From assembly GCA_016872775.1 (NCBI GenBank), contig VGZA01000018.1, positions 1-64,000 on the forward strand: a stretch of DNA of 64,000 bases, given 5' to 3'. This DNA comes from Planctomycetota bacterium (lineage in GTDB: Bacteria; Planctomycetota; Planctomycetia; Pirellulales; Pirellulaceae). This document shows, in pieces, positions 9,412-18,013 of the stretch. Made by a program: the position numbers and the translations under genes. The stretch's first letter is position 1; every line of letters begins with the position of its first letter. Under the pieces are notes generated by a model, which saw only the letters and a program-made list of their open reading frames with translations, was not told the origin of the DNA and did no database searches.

Positions 9412-11658
9412 ATGAGTTGTCGAACGGCATACCTTTGTCTGGGCATTGCGCTGCTGATTCTCCAGGGTCCGGCCAAAGTGTCCGGCCAGCAGAAGTTCGG
9501 TTCGCTTCGGGCGGACCGCATTTTGTTTCTGGGGAACAGTCTCACCTTGCACGGCCCGAAGGCGGAGATCGGCTGGACGGGGAATTGGGGCATGGCGGCG
9601 ACATCGGAGGATCGAGATTTCGTTCACCGGCTCACCGCAGCGATCGCGAGCCGGTCTGGCGGCCGACTGGTTCTCGAACCGGCAAGCCACGAGAACATCG
9701 AGTCTGCCGCAAATGTGCTCAACATCGCGGATATTCTGGAACGCGGGTACGCGACCTACGAGACCGCCAGAATCCGTAAACAGCTCGAATCGAAGGCGGA
9801 TATCGTCGTTCTGCAGTGCGGTGAAAACGTACTGTCGCAGGGCTTCGATGCGGAGGCATTCTACAACGGCCTGCGCGCCCTGCTGAACGACCTGAAAGCA
9901 TCGGGTAATCCGCAGATCTTCGTGACCAGCCACATATTATGGGCAAACCCAGGGATGGATGAGATCAAACGGAGGGTCTGCGCCGAAGACCCAACGCATC
10001 GGACTTTCGTCGACATCAGCGCCTACCAGGCGGATATTGCCACGAATGGTCCCGTGGGACATCCCAGCGACACGGGCATGAAACTGATCGCCGATACCTT
10101 GTTCGCCGCCATCGCCAGGAAGGCCGAAATCATCGAGTTATCGAGCTCCCATTTGGCCGCGGTAAACCGGCGGCGGCGCATCTACGTCAACGATGATGTC
10201 GGCTACGATGCGGTGGCGATGGGGCCGAAGTTGACGGCAATCACGCCTGAGGAGTGGATCGCCGCGCGATTCAGTGTCTTCGACCAGCCGGGCAGCCAGG
10301 TCGACTGCGTGGGTTTTTGCCTGGATGAAGGCAACATCGCGGCCTATCCCAGCAAGATCATTCCGGAACTGCAGTACCCGACACTGCTTCGCTGGCGCGG
10401 CGACGGAGTCGACATTGCACAACGAATCGTCGAGGAGGGCCATCGCCGCAAACTGGAACTGTTCTGGGAGCATCGGATTAATGGCGCCGACCGCGAAGTG
10501 GATGTGATGACTCCCGCCCGCATTGCGCTGAAGGATGAGCATCCCGAGTGGCTGATTGCGGGTGGTTGGTGGAAGCCGGGCTTGTGGAATTTCGCGATTC
10601 CAGAAGTGCGACAGCATAAGGTCGCCGTTTTGCGGGAAGTCGCCGAACGGTATGACCTGGATGGGATCAACCTGGACTTTGGTCGCCATCCGCCGGTGCT
10701 GCCGATCGGGCAGCAATGGGAACATCGCGAGGCACTCACCGACTTCGTACGGCAGGTGCGGCGGATGTTGCAAGGTGTGGCTGAGCGGAGGGGGCGGCCG
10801 TTCCTGCTCTCCGTGCGCGTCGCCGATACGGTTCCCGGCTGTCATTTCGACGGGATGGACATCGAATCGTGGGTACGCCAGAACCTTGTCGACATCGTCA
10901 TTCTCGGCACGCGATCGATTCAGGTCGATCTCGCCGGTTTCCGGCGTGTTGCCGCGGGTAGTCATGTCAAGTTGTATCCCTGCATCGATCAGCATCATTC
11001 ACCGGACGGTTATCATGCTGTCGCAAACCCGGAGTTTCTGCGCGGTGTGGCCGCCAACTGGTGGCAGCAAGGCGCGGATGGAATCGCCACGTTCAACTTC
11101 TGGAATGAGCTGCCCGAAGCGGGAAAGCGGATCGGTTCGTCCGGACCGATATTCGACGGCCAGTCCGTGCATGCGCTCGTCTACAAGGAGATCGGCGACC
11201 CGAAACAACTATCGCCGCTTGATAAGTGGTTCGTCGTTTCTCGCCGCTATGGAGGCGGATTCTATGATCGGCTGGGGAACCGCTGGAACGACTACACCAA
11301 TCTGAACCATCAGGCGCCACTGCCTTTGGAGCTCGGCGCCGATCCGACCTGGGTCGAGGTATCGCTGGCCGACGACATTGCAGCCCAGGCGCAGCGGGTC
11401 GAACGGCTCGAACTTCGCCTGGAATTCTCCGCGAATGCCCGACCCGAAGGAATTGCGGTCAAGTTCAACGGAATCCCGTTACAGCCTCAAAAGCAGGAGG
11501 GCAACGTCTGGCTCGCGAAGCTCGCTCCGCAACAGACCGCCGTGGGGCGCAATTTGCTTACCGTGGATGGCGCCGCGGCGGCAATGCGCGCGCCGGCCGT
11601 CTCGCTCGAAAAAGTCGAGGTTCACGTCAAGTACCGGCCGGATCATCGCGAGCATTGA
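9412..11658 (+). CDS. SGNH hydrolase / TIM-barrel glycosidase-like fusion protein (748 aa)
   Basis: Two modules in one secreted protein. Residues 1-25 are a signal peptide (LCLGIALLILQGPAKVSG). Residues about 35-240 look like an SGNH esterase: block I FLGNSLTLHGP, a VLQCGEN stretch matching block III, and GHPSDTGM supplying the Asp/His pair. Residues about 250-630 resemble a family-10-like glycosyl hydrolase TIM barrel (GFCLDEGN, LFWEHRINGA, DGINLDFGRHPP, LSVRVADT, WWQQGADGIATFNFWNEL), and the tail is a small beta domain. A deacetylase plus glycosidase acting on one decorated polysaccharide is a reasonable inference. The ATG at 9412 has no strong ribosome site but is the only start that keeps the signal peptide. 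Transcribed divergently from the propeller pair. Confidence 0.8.
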   Translation: MSCRTAYLCLGIALLILQGPAKVSGQQKFGSLRADRILFLGNSLTLHGPKAEIGWTGNWGMAATSEDRDFVHRLTAAIASRSGGRLVLEPASHENIESAANVLNIADILERGYATYETARIRKQLESKADIVVLQCGENVLSQGFDAEAFYNGLRALLNDLKASGNPQIFVTSHILWANPGMDEIKRRVCAEDPTHRTFVDISAYQADIATNGPVGHPSDTGMKLIADTLFAAIARKAEIIELSSSHLAAVNRRRRIYVNDDVGYDAVAMGPKLTAITPEEWIAARFSVFDQPGSQVDCVGFCLDEGNIAAYPSKIIPELQYPTLLRWRGDGVDIAQRIVEEGHRRKLELFWEHRINGADREVDVMTPARIALKDEHPEWLIAGGWWKPGLWNFAIPEVRQHKVAVLREVAERYDLDGINLDFGRHPPVLPIGQQWEHREALTDFVRQVRRMLQGVAERRGRPFLLSVRVADTVPGCHFDGMDIESWVRQNLVDIVILGTRSIQVDLAGFRRVAAGSHVKLYPCIDQHHSPDGYHAVANPEFLRGVAANWWQQGADGIATFNFWNELPEAGKRIGSSGPIFDGQSVHALVYKEIGDPKQLSPLDKWFVVSRRYGGGFYDRLGNRWNDYTNLNHQAPLPLELGADPTWVEVSLADDIAAQAQRVERLELRLEFSANARPEGIAVKFNGIPLQPQKQEGNVWLAKLAPQQTAVGRNLLTVDGAAAAMRAPAVSLEKVEVHVKYRPDHREH

Positions 11659-11877
11659 GGGCCGGTTTTCCAAGTCTTGGGCGTGGCGATGCGCCGTGCG
11701 AACAACGGTTTCCCGTCAATCGCGTCGTGGCAGCGGGTTCCACGCATCCGCGTTCGAGATTATTCTAATACGTTGGAAATGCAGGCCCGCGCCCTGGACA
11801 CGGGACGACCGCCTTCCGAGGTGAACTGATTGAGCCATGACATTCGCTTATCGCCAGAGCCTTGAAACGGATCGCCC

Positions 11878-13269
11878 ATGATTGTTCGACCAGATCGTCC
11901 CGCGTCGGTCGCGATCGTCGGGGGGGGGCCGGGTGGGCTGATGACCGCCTATCTTCTTCAGAAGAAGTCGGCCGTACCGTTGCGCATAGCGCTATACGAA
12001 TCGAGCGGCCGTTGCGGAGGCAAAGTCATGACTCCCCAGTTTGACTCCGCGCCGGTGCGATACGAGGCGGGAGCGGCCGAATTCTATGACTACTCGAACT
12101 GCGGCGCGGGTTCCGGCGCGGGATGCGCTGACGATGCGCTCAAGGAATTGATCGCCGAATTGGGGCTCTCGGTTTCGCCCATGGGTGGTCAGTCGGTCGT
12201 TATGGGCGAGCGTTGGCTGGCGAACCTGGACGATATCGAGTCCCATTTCGGGTTGCGAGTTCGGCAGTCGCTGGAAACGTTTCATGGCCAGGCACGCGAC
12301 CGCTTATCGCCCTGGGAGTTCTATTGTTCGGGCGGAATGGAGGCAACCCCCGTTGACCGGCCGGGCCGGAGCTTCGAGTCTTACCTGCGGCAGTCGATCC
12401 ACGGCCCGCAGAGGAAGATCGTCGAGAATTTGATCCACAGCGACCTGGCGACCGAGCCCTCGGCGACCAGTGTCGAATACGGGCTGCAGAACTATTTGAT
12501 GAACGATCCAGCCTACATGCGCCTGTATGCCATCGACGGCGGCAACGAGCAACTTATTGACCGCCTGCGGGACCGCGTGGCGGCTACGTTTCGGCTTAAC
12601 GAACCGGTGCAGGAAATTCTGCCCGGCGCCCACGGTCGATTTCGAGTCCGCTCTAGGCCCGATGGAGAACCGCGGGAAAGCGAGTACGATTTTGTGATTG
12701 TCGCCGTTCCGCATGACGCCCTTGGCGGAATTAGGTTCGGCGGAGCACGTTTGTCCGTGGCCATGGCCGCCCATCGCGACCGGTATGACCACCCGGCTCA
12801 CTATTTGCGCATTACTATCCTCTTCCGACGACCGTTCTGGCGTGGCATAATGGTCGATTCGTATTGCATGCTTGATCGGTTCGGCGGCTGTTGTCTTTAC
12901 GACGAGTCGTCCCGGTCGATTGAACCCGGCTGGGGTGTGCTCGGATGGCTCTTGGCCGGGGAACAGGCTCGTCAAAGTGCGGTGGTGCCTGACGACGTAT
13001 TGATCGGCCAGGCGCTCGACAGTTTGCCTCGACGACTGGGCAATGCGAGGAAGTGGTTTCTGGAGGGGCGCGTTCACCGTTGGATCGGGGCGGTCAATGC
13101 GATTCCCGGCGGGGTCGCGCCACGGAGCTTGGATCGGCGCCACCAGGTCGATCCGGAGGTCCATTCACGATTGTTTGTCGTCGGGGATTACCTGTTCGAC
13201 GCAACGCTGAACGGCGTGCTCGATTCGGCGGACTACGTCAGCGACTGGGTGGTTGCGGAACTTCATTAA
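11878..13269 (+). CDS. FAD-dependent amine-oxidase/protoporphyrinogen-oxidase-like oxidoreductase
   Basis: The N-terminus has the dinucleotide-binding fingerprint VAIVGGGPGGLMTAYLL followed by an acidic beta-strand end (IALYESSGRCGGKV), as in flavin-containing amine oxidoreductases, phytoene desaturases and HemG/HemY-type enzymes. The C-terminus holds the second FAD contact, FVVGDYLFDATLNGVLDSADYVSDW. Length (463 aa) is usual. Substrate cannot be read from sequence; no haem or carotenoid gene is adjacent. The next gene may start inside or just after its end, so they are probably cotranscribed. Confidence 0.85.
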   Translation: MIVRPDRPASVAIVGGGPGGLMTAYLLQKKSAVPLRIALYESSGRCGGKVMTPQFDSAPVRYEAGAAEFYDYSNCGAGSGAGCADDALKELIAELGLSVSPMGGQSVVMGERWLANLDDIESHFGLRVRQSLETFHGQARDRLSPWEFYCSGGMEATPVDRPGRSFESYLRQSIHGPQRKIVENLIHSDLATEPSATSVEYGLQNYLMNDPAYMRLYAIDGGNEQLIDRLRDRVAATFRLNEPVQEILPGAHGRFRVRSRPDGEPRESEYDFVIVAVPHDALGGIRFGGARLSVAMAAHRDRYDHPAHYLRITILFRRPFWRGIMVDSYCMLDRFGGCCLYDESSRSIEPGWGVLGWLLAGEQARQSAVVPDDVLIGQALDSLPRRLGNARKWFLEGRVHRWIGAVNAIPGGVAPRSLDRRHQVDPEVHSRLFVVGDYLFDATLNGVLDSADYVSDWVVAELH

Positions 13270-13294
13270 TCGAAAGTGCATTAATCGGTTCAGC

Positions 13295-14263
13295 ATGCGG
13301 ATTTACTCAAACCAAAGACCGGACCCTACCTCGGCCCCACAAGTAACTTCCGATCTCGAAGTCGTCGCGCGTGTTTCGTCCGATCGGCTTGACGAGGCGC
13401 CAGCTCCTGGCGTCTGGCCCCAAGGCACCGAATTCCTCCGCATCGCTCTGGTCACCGACCCGCCGGCTTCCGCCGACTGCCTTGACCGATTCGAAGTCGC
13501 CGGTCGAAAAGCGGTCGTCATGGAACAATTTCGCGATTGCGCGCTGGCGGAAAACGTGCCGCTGCCCGCGCCGGTCATGGATGACAGAAATTGGGCGGTG
13601 ATTAAGGTTCCTCACGAGTCCCACGACAATCAGGATCTGATTCTGCAATTGCAGGCCTGGTCCGACACGTTCGTCTGCCATGAACCCGGAGGGCCGGTGC
13701 GGAGTATCCTCCTGACCATGCAGGGCGCCAGCATTCTCTACCGCCCGGGCTGGATTGCCGTCGTCGCGGACGCCGATCGGTTGCCGACGGTGACGCGCGC
13801 GATTCTCGAAGCGGCGTACTTCGAATCCGAGTTATGTTGCATCGAGTCATCCATCGACGGCTTGTGGAACAATGTTCAGGCGGACGCCGCCGCGGCATTT
13901 GAATTCGGTCGACGGCAATTATCCCGCCGCGGGGAACTTGCGGAGCGATTTCAGTCCGTGTTCATGCTGCGGATGCGACTCGCGCGGCTGGCACCCCACG
14001 TGCATGTGCCGCACGTGTTTCCGCCAACGCTGGCCAGCCAGATCGCCGAGCGGCTGCGCGAACGAACCCGGATGGTCGATCGCCTGGAACTGGCCAGCAA
14101 CAAACTGGTGGCCCAGGAACAGGTCTACGAGATGTGCAGCCACCGCGTGAACGAGTACGTGCTGACGCGTCGCGGCCACCTCCTGGAATGGGGCATCATA
14201 GCGATCCTCCTCGCTCAATCCGCGCTCTGGATCTACGAACTGATCGCCAGCTCCAGCCGTTGA
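13295..14263 (+). CDS. Rmd1/YagE (DUF155)-like protein with C-terminal membrane anchor
   Basis: About 322 aa from ATG at 13295; an upstream in-frame ATG at 13253 would overlap the oxidoreductase stop. The C-terminal region resembles the Rmd1/YagE family: a helical stretch (RTRMVDRLELASNKLVAQEQ), then SHRVNEYVLTRRGHLLEW and one hydrophobic helix (GIIAILLAQSALWIYEL). In that family the charged LEW-hydrophobic tail is the most conserved part. Function of the family in bacteria is unknown. The resemblance is by eye and moderate, so a lineage-specific membrane protein is the alternative. Confidence 0.6.
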   Translation: MRIYSNQRPDPTSAPQVTSDLEVVARVSSDRLDEAPAPGVWPQGTEFLRIALVTDPPASADCLDRFEVAGRKAVVMEQFRDCALAENVPLPAPVMDDRNWAVIKVPHESHDNQDLILQLQAWSDTFVCHEPGGPVRSILLTMQGASILYRPGWIAVVADADRLPTVTRAILEAAYFESELCCIESSIDGLWNNVQADAAAAFEFGRRQLSRRGELAERFQSVFMLRMRLARLAPHVHVPHVFPPTLASQIAERLRERTRMVDRLELASNKLVAQEQVYEMCSHRVNEYVLTRRGHLLEWGIIAILLAQSALWIYELIASSSR

Positions 14264-14489
14264 TCCCTGCGATTCTACCCGGGGTTGGACGATGTCCGAT
14301 CGATGCGCGAGCCGTTGGCATGTCCCGGCGCGTCAAGTTTGACGGTTACGTCGACCTTACGGCATCTGCCGCGGTGGCAGCTGGAAATGTTTGCCTGCCG
14401 ATACCGGTAACCTAGATTTGGGAGTTGCCGGACCCATGATCGACGCGGGTCTTGGCGGGCCGAATCCTTGTAGAATTCCGAGATTGATC

Positions 14490-14810
14490 ATGAAAGTTCG
14501 TTCGCGACGCTGTGCATTCTCCCTGTTGGAATTGATGGCCGTGATTACGATGATTGGCGTGGTCGCCGCGGTGACGATGTTCCGGCTGAATGCGATTGAC
14601 CGTAAAGCCGCCTGTGAAACGGTGATCAAGCAGAATGTAAATCTGTTGCAGAGCGCCGTGGAGCGCTACCGCTACGAAAAGAATGTCTTTCCGGCGGCGA
14701 TCGACCAGTTGGTGGCCGATGGCTATTTGCCGACCGTACCGGCGGAGCCGGAATTCTTCAAGTATGGCTACGACCCGTCTTCGGGCGTCGTTTCGTATTC
14801 GTTGAGGTAG
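14490..14810 (+). CDS. Type IV pilin-like / pseudopilin protein (106 aa)
   Basis: Short prepilin: a basic leader MKVRSRRCA, then FSLLELMAVITMIGVVAAVTMF, the N-methylation/transmembrane helix with Phe+1 and Glu+5, then helix NLLQSAVERYRYEKNVFP and the compact C-terminus typical of GspG-type pseudopilins (DGYLPTVPAEPEF, YGYDPSSGVVSYSL). The residue before the cleavage point is Ala rather than the usual Gly. It stands alone, without gspE/F/D next to it; the gspF/gspE pair lies 5 kb away on the other strand. The stop codon runs straight into a perfect inverted repeat. Confidence 0.85.
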   Translation: MKVRSRRCAFSLLELMAVITMIGVVAAVTMFRLNAIDRKAACETVIKQNVNLLQSAVERYRYEKNVFPAAIDQLVADGYLPTVPAEPEFFKYGYDPSSGVVSYSLR

Positions 14811-14834
14811 TAGCTCGAAACGTGTTTCGAGCTA
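14811..14834. repeat. Perfect inverted repeat after the pseudopilin gene
   Basis: The 24 bases directly behind the TAG of the pseudopilin form a perfect dyad, an 11-base arm (TAGCTCGAAAC) on each side of two bases. No T-run follows, so it is not a standard intrinsic terminator; it could still slow transcription or protect the 3' end, or be a member of a palindromic repeat family. Confidence 0.6.
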
Positions 14835-15018
14835 CGAACCCGCCTGTGACGATTATTTTGGCTGTACCAGCCATTCGGAAGTTACCAGAAATCCCGGTCC
14901 TGACGGTCGTATCACGGAATCGAGGACGCATGAACATTCCGTTCGGTTCGTGCCGATCGAACGTATTATCCCAGGGCGGCGGATCCATCCCGACAAAACC
15001 CAATGGAGTGGGCCGACG

Positions 15019-16059
15019 ATGCAATCTCGATGGAAGCGATGGGCGCAACGGAGTCTGGCGGCGGGCATTCTTGGATGGTACGCGCCGGCGATCGGAGCCG
15101 TTGATTTCTGGCAACCGGAGGCCCGTTCCCCGTCGGACCTGCCACGCAGCGAACTGGTCGTCGTTGATCGATGTGACAGCGACTGCTGCGCCGATTCGGT
15201 CTCGGATTGCTGGCGCGACAATCTCCAGGTCTGGCTGGGTGGGGAAGCGTACAAGGGGCTGGGAGACACGAAGCAGCCTCCAGCTCTGGTCGCGGGATAC
15301 ACTAACAACGCGGGAATTGTCAGCGGCGGAAATACCAGCTTCGGGCTGGGCGAACGGCCGGTGCGCGGTCAATTTGGCGCAAGCTACGGCGTGTACGACG
15401 TGGCCGGCAGAGACACCGTCAGTCGATCGTCATCCGAACAGCAGGTTTACGCCACGCTGGGCATTTATCGGCGGGGCGACGTCGAGTGCCATGAGCACCT
15501 ATCGTGGGGCTTGGTTTACGATCATTTCTGGGGGCATCAGTACGGAATGGCCGCCGATCAAGTCTATCTTGGCCAGGTCCGCGGAATCGTCGGCTATGCC
15601 GTGAACGAGTGTAATGAAATCGGGTTCTGGGGTACTGCGAGCGCCGGCCGGGATTCGATTCAATCTTCAGCGCTCGCCGGCGTGGTGCCGTTGCTGTTGC
15701 AGACGACGACTGTTCGTGCGGCCAACCAGTTCAATACCTATTGGCGCCATAACTGGGAATTTGGCGGTTCGACGATGGCCTATGTCGGGCTCGCCGACAG
15801 TGCGGATGTTCAAGATTGGATCGTGGGCGTTCTGGGGCAGGCGCCGCTGAGCGACCGCGTGGCGCTCTACAGCAACGTGACTTTTGCCTTACCCGGGTCA
15901 GGGCCGGGCGTGCTGGGTGCCAACGAGCTGCAATGGAATTTCAGCCTGGGCCTGAGTTACTCGTTCGGCGGCAAAGCCTGGAGTTCGAATGTTTCCGGCA
16001 ATGCGGACTCCCCGCTGCTGCCGGTCGCCAATAACGGCTCCTTCATGATCACCAATTAG
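15019..16059 (+). CDS. Planctomycete outer-membrane beta-barrel-like protein (346 aa)
   Basis: ATG at 15019 is chosen because it gives a signal peptide (basic MQSRWKRWAQR, then LAAGILGWYAPAIGA); the frame is open further upstream. The mature part opens with a Cys-rich segment (VDRCDSDCCADSVSDCW) and then alternates polar and aromatic strands (LQVWLGGEAYKGLGD, QFGASYGVYDVAG, YATLGIYRR, GFWGTASAGRD, WNFSLGLSYSFGGKAW) as in a beta-barrel. It resembles planctomycete proteins annotated as DUF6666 or hypothetical surface proteins; that family name is from memory. Function unknown. It stands alone downstream of the pseudopilin. Confidence 0.7.
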   Translation: MQSRWKRWAQRSLAAGILGWYAPAIGAVDFWQPEARSPSDLPRSELVVVDRCDSDCCADSVSDCWRDNLQVWLGGEAYKGLGDTKQPPALVAGYTNNAGIVSGGNTSFGLGERPVRGQFGASYGVYDVAGRDTVSRSSSEQQVYATLGIYRRGDVECHEHLSWGLVYDHFWGHQYGMAADQVYLGQVRGIVGYAVNECNEIGFWGTASAGRDSIQSSALAGVVPLLLQTTTVRAANQFNTYWRHNWEFGGSTMAYVGLADSADVQDWIVGVLGQAPLSDRVALYSNVTFALPGSGPGVLGANELQWNFSLGLSYSFGGKAWSSNVSGNADSPLLPVANNGSFMITN

Positions 16060-16093
16060 GCGGTCCGCAAGGCCGATGAACTGAACGCTGCCG

Positions 16094-16139
16094 CCGTGAC
16101 AGTGGCTTCCAGCTGCTGCTGTGCCGCGGCAGTGGCTTC
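16094..16139. repeat. Dispersed 46-base intergenic repeat, copy 1
   Basis: A 46-base stretch with the core CTTCCAGCTGCTGCTGTGCC flanked by two copies of a GGCAGTGGCTT-like unit. A second copy with about 41 of 46 identical bases lies at 24885-24930, also between genes. Internal duplication plus intergenic position suggests a small dispersed (REP-like) element. Confidence 0.6.
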
Positions 16140-16166
16140 GGATCGAAGCGCCATTGGCTTCGCGGT

Positions 16167-17858
16167 TCAGTCCTTGCGATCGAGGTGCCCGGACTTGCCA
16201 ATTGCCCGCAACAGCCGCAGTCCCACGAGGATTGCCACGGTGCAGCCCATCAGTCCCAGGAACGAAAGATCGCGCAAGCCAAAGGGGTTCTCACTGTCGG
16301 GAAAGAGCAGGGGTGGTACTTTCTGACTGAGCAGCAACGAGGAACCAAGGAAGAGCGCGCTGGCGAGCATCCCCAGGACCAGTCGATTCACGGAGGGGCC
16401 CAGCCCACGGTGGTCGAGATGTACGTCAAACTTGCCGGTTTGCACCTGGTCGAGGATTTCCAGCATCCGGCCGGGCAGGATTTCGGCCAGATGTTCCACC
16501 TCCATGTAGATGCGGCGCAGCTTGCGCCACTGCCGCGCGGGGGACAGGCGCCGCAGCATCAGCTTGCGATGGAACGGTTCCATTACCTCCAGCAGGCTGA
16601 AATCGGGATGCAGCGCCTTGGTCGTGCCTTCCAAGGTCACCAGCGTCTTGATCAACAGGCTGACCTGCGAAGGCAGTGTGATATGGTATTTGCGGATGAT
16701 CTCCACCATGTCGTTCAGCGCGCCGGCGACATCGAACTGCCGCAGGGACAGCGTGGCGTATTGTTCAACGAAGTCGGCCACATCGACGCGCATCGCGGCT
16801 TCGTCGAGATCCGGTGGCACGGTGCCAACCCGCTTGATCAAGGTGGTCAGCATGACCACGTCACGTTGCACGATTGCCAGCAGCATCTCCTCGATATCCT
16901 CGCGCAACCGTTCTTCGATCCGGCCGACCATGCCGAAGTCCAGTAGCCCGATCACGTTGCCCGGCAGCACCAGGATGTTGCCGGGGTGGGGATCCGCGTG
17001 GTAAAAGCCCTGCGTGAAGATCATCTGAAGGTACAATTCGGCGCCAAGTCGAGCGATTTGCGCCGGATCGTAGCCTTGTTCAAGCAGCGCGGTGTTGTCC
17101 CTCAGCGAGATGCCCGAGAGCCGCTCCATCGTCAGGATCCGCGCCGTACAGAAATCGGTATGCGGCTTCGGAACCCGCACGGACGGATTGTCCGCGAAAC
17201 TGGCATTGAATTGCTGCAGACTGCGTTCTTCGCGGCCAAAATCCAGTTCGCGACGCAAGGTTCGCGCCATTTCCGCGGCGGTCTGTACCGGCCGGTAGCG
17301 GGCAAGCTCCGGGATCCGTTCCGCCAATTGGGCCAAAGTCGAAATAACATCCAGGTCCTCCTGCACGATGCGTTCGATGCCATGGTGCTGCACCTTGACG
17401 ACCACTTCCTCGCGGGATCGAAGTCGGGCGCGGTGCACTTGGCCAACGGACGCCGAGGCCAGAGGCACCGGATCGAATTCCTGGAAGAGCTCCTCGATCG
17501 GCTGGCCTAACTCCTCCTCCACCATGCGAACGACCACATCCGCTGGGTCGGCGGGTACGTTCGATTGCAATTGCTGCAACTCCGCCGCGAGTTCTTTGCC
17601 GATCAAGTCGGGGCGCGTCGAAAGAAGTTGCCCCAATTTGATAAACGTCGGTCCCAAGTCGGTCAGCGCCAACCGAATGCGTGCCTCGCGGGTGTGGCGA
17701 GCAAGGATTTCGCCGTCCCGATTCTTCAATTGATCTTTGGCGAAATCGATGTTGGTGTGGCTCAGCCAGTCCGCCAGTCCGTAGCGGCTCAGCACCGCGA
17801 CAATTTCGGTGCCGCGTTTGACGTTGCGAAAAATATGCGGGATGGAGGAGATTTTCAT
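16167..17858 (-). CDS. ABC1/AarF/UbiB family atypical kinase
   Basis: Member of the UbiB/ADCK atypical kinase family, which supports quinone synthesis or lipid homeostasis at the membrane. Family signatures are all present: FIKLGQLLSTRPDLIG (the KxGQ inhibitory motif), the Ala-rich loop ASASVGQVHRA, the ATP lysine in VVVKVQ, HADPHPGNIL and LLDFGMVG. Two hydrophobic helices close the protein (LVLGMLASALFLGSSLLL and FLGLMGCTVAILVGLRLL), the membrane anchor of the family. The N-terminal MKISSIPHIFRNVKRGTEIV is also typical. Length 563 aa is normal. No ubiquinone or menaquinone gene is adjacent. Confidence 0.93.
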   Translation of the reverse strand: MKISSIPHIFRNVKRGTEIVAVLSRYGLADWLSHTNIDFAKDQLKNRDGEILARHTREARIRLALTDLGPTFIKLGQLLSTRPDLIGKELAAELQQLQSNVPADPADVVVRMVEEELGQPIEELFQEFDPVPLASASVGQVHRARLRSREEVVVKVQHHGIERIVQEDLDVISTLAQLAERIPELARYRPVQTAAEMARTLRRELDFGREERSLQQFNASFADNPSVRVPKPHTDFCTARILTMERLSGISLRDNTALLEQGYDPAQIARLGAELYLQMIFTQGFYHADPHPGNILVLPGNVIGLLDFGMVGRIEERLREDIEEMLLAIVQRDVVMLTTLIKRVGTVPPDLDEAAMRVDVADFVEQYATLSLRQFDVAGALNDMVEIIRKYHITLPSQVSLLIKTLVTLEGTTKALHPDFSLLEVMEPFHRKLMLRRLSPARQWRKLRRIYMEVEHLAEILPGRMLEILDQVQTGKFDVHLDHRGLGPSVNRLVLGMLASALFLGSSLLLSQKVPPLLFPDSENPFGLRDLSFLGLMGCTVAILVGLRLLRAIGKSGHLDRKD

Positions 17859-18013
17859 CGCATTTTCGATTCTAGTCGCCCGGAATCGGCTTGGCTATTC
17901 AAACGAAGCGGCTGTCGGCGCCCCCGTGGCTTGACCGAGGCCTCCAAATCGACCAGATTAGCCTTCGCGCGAACACGATCGAAGGAAAAAGGAAGAAGGC
18001 AAAAGGTGCACTC

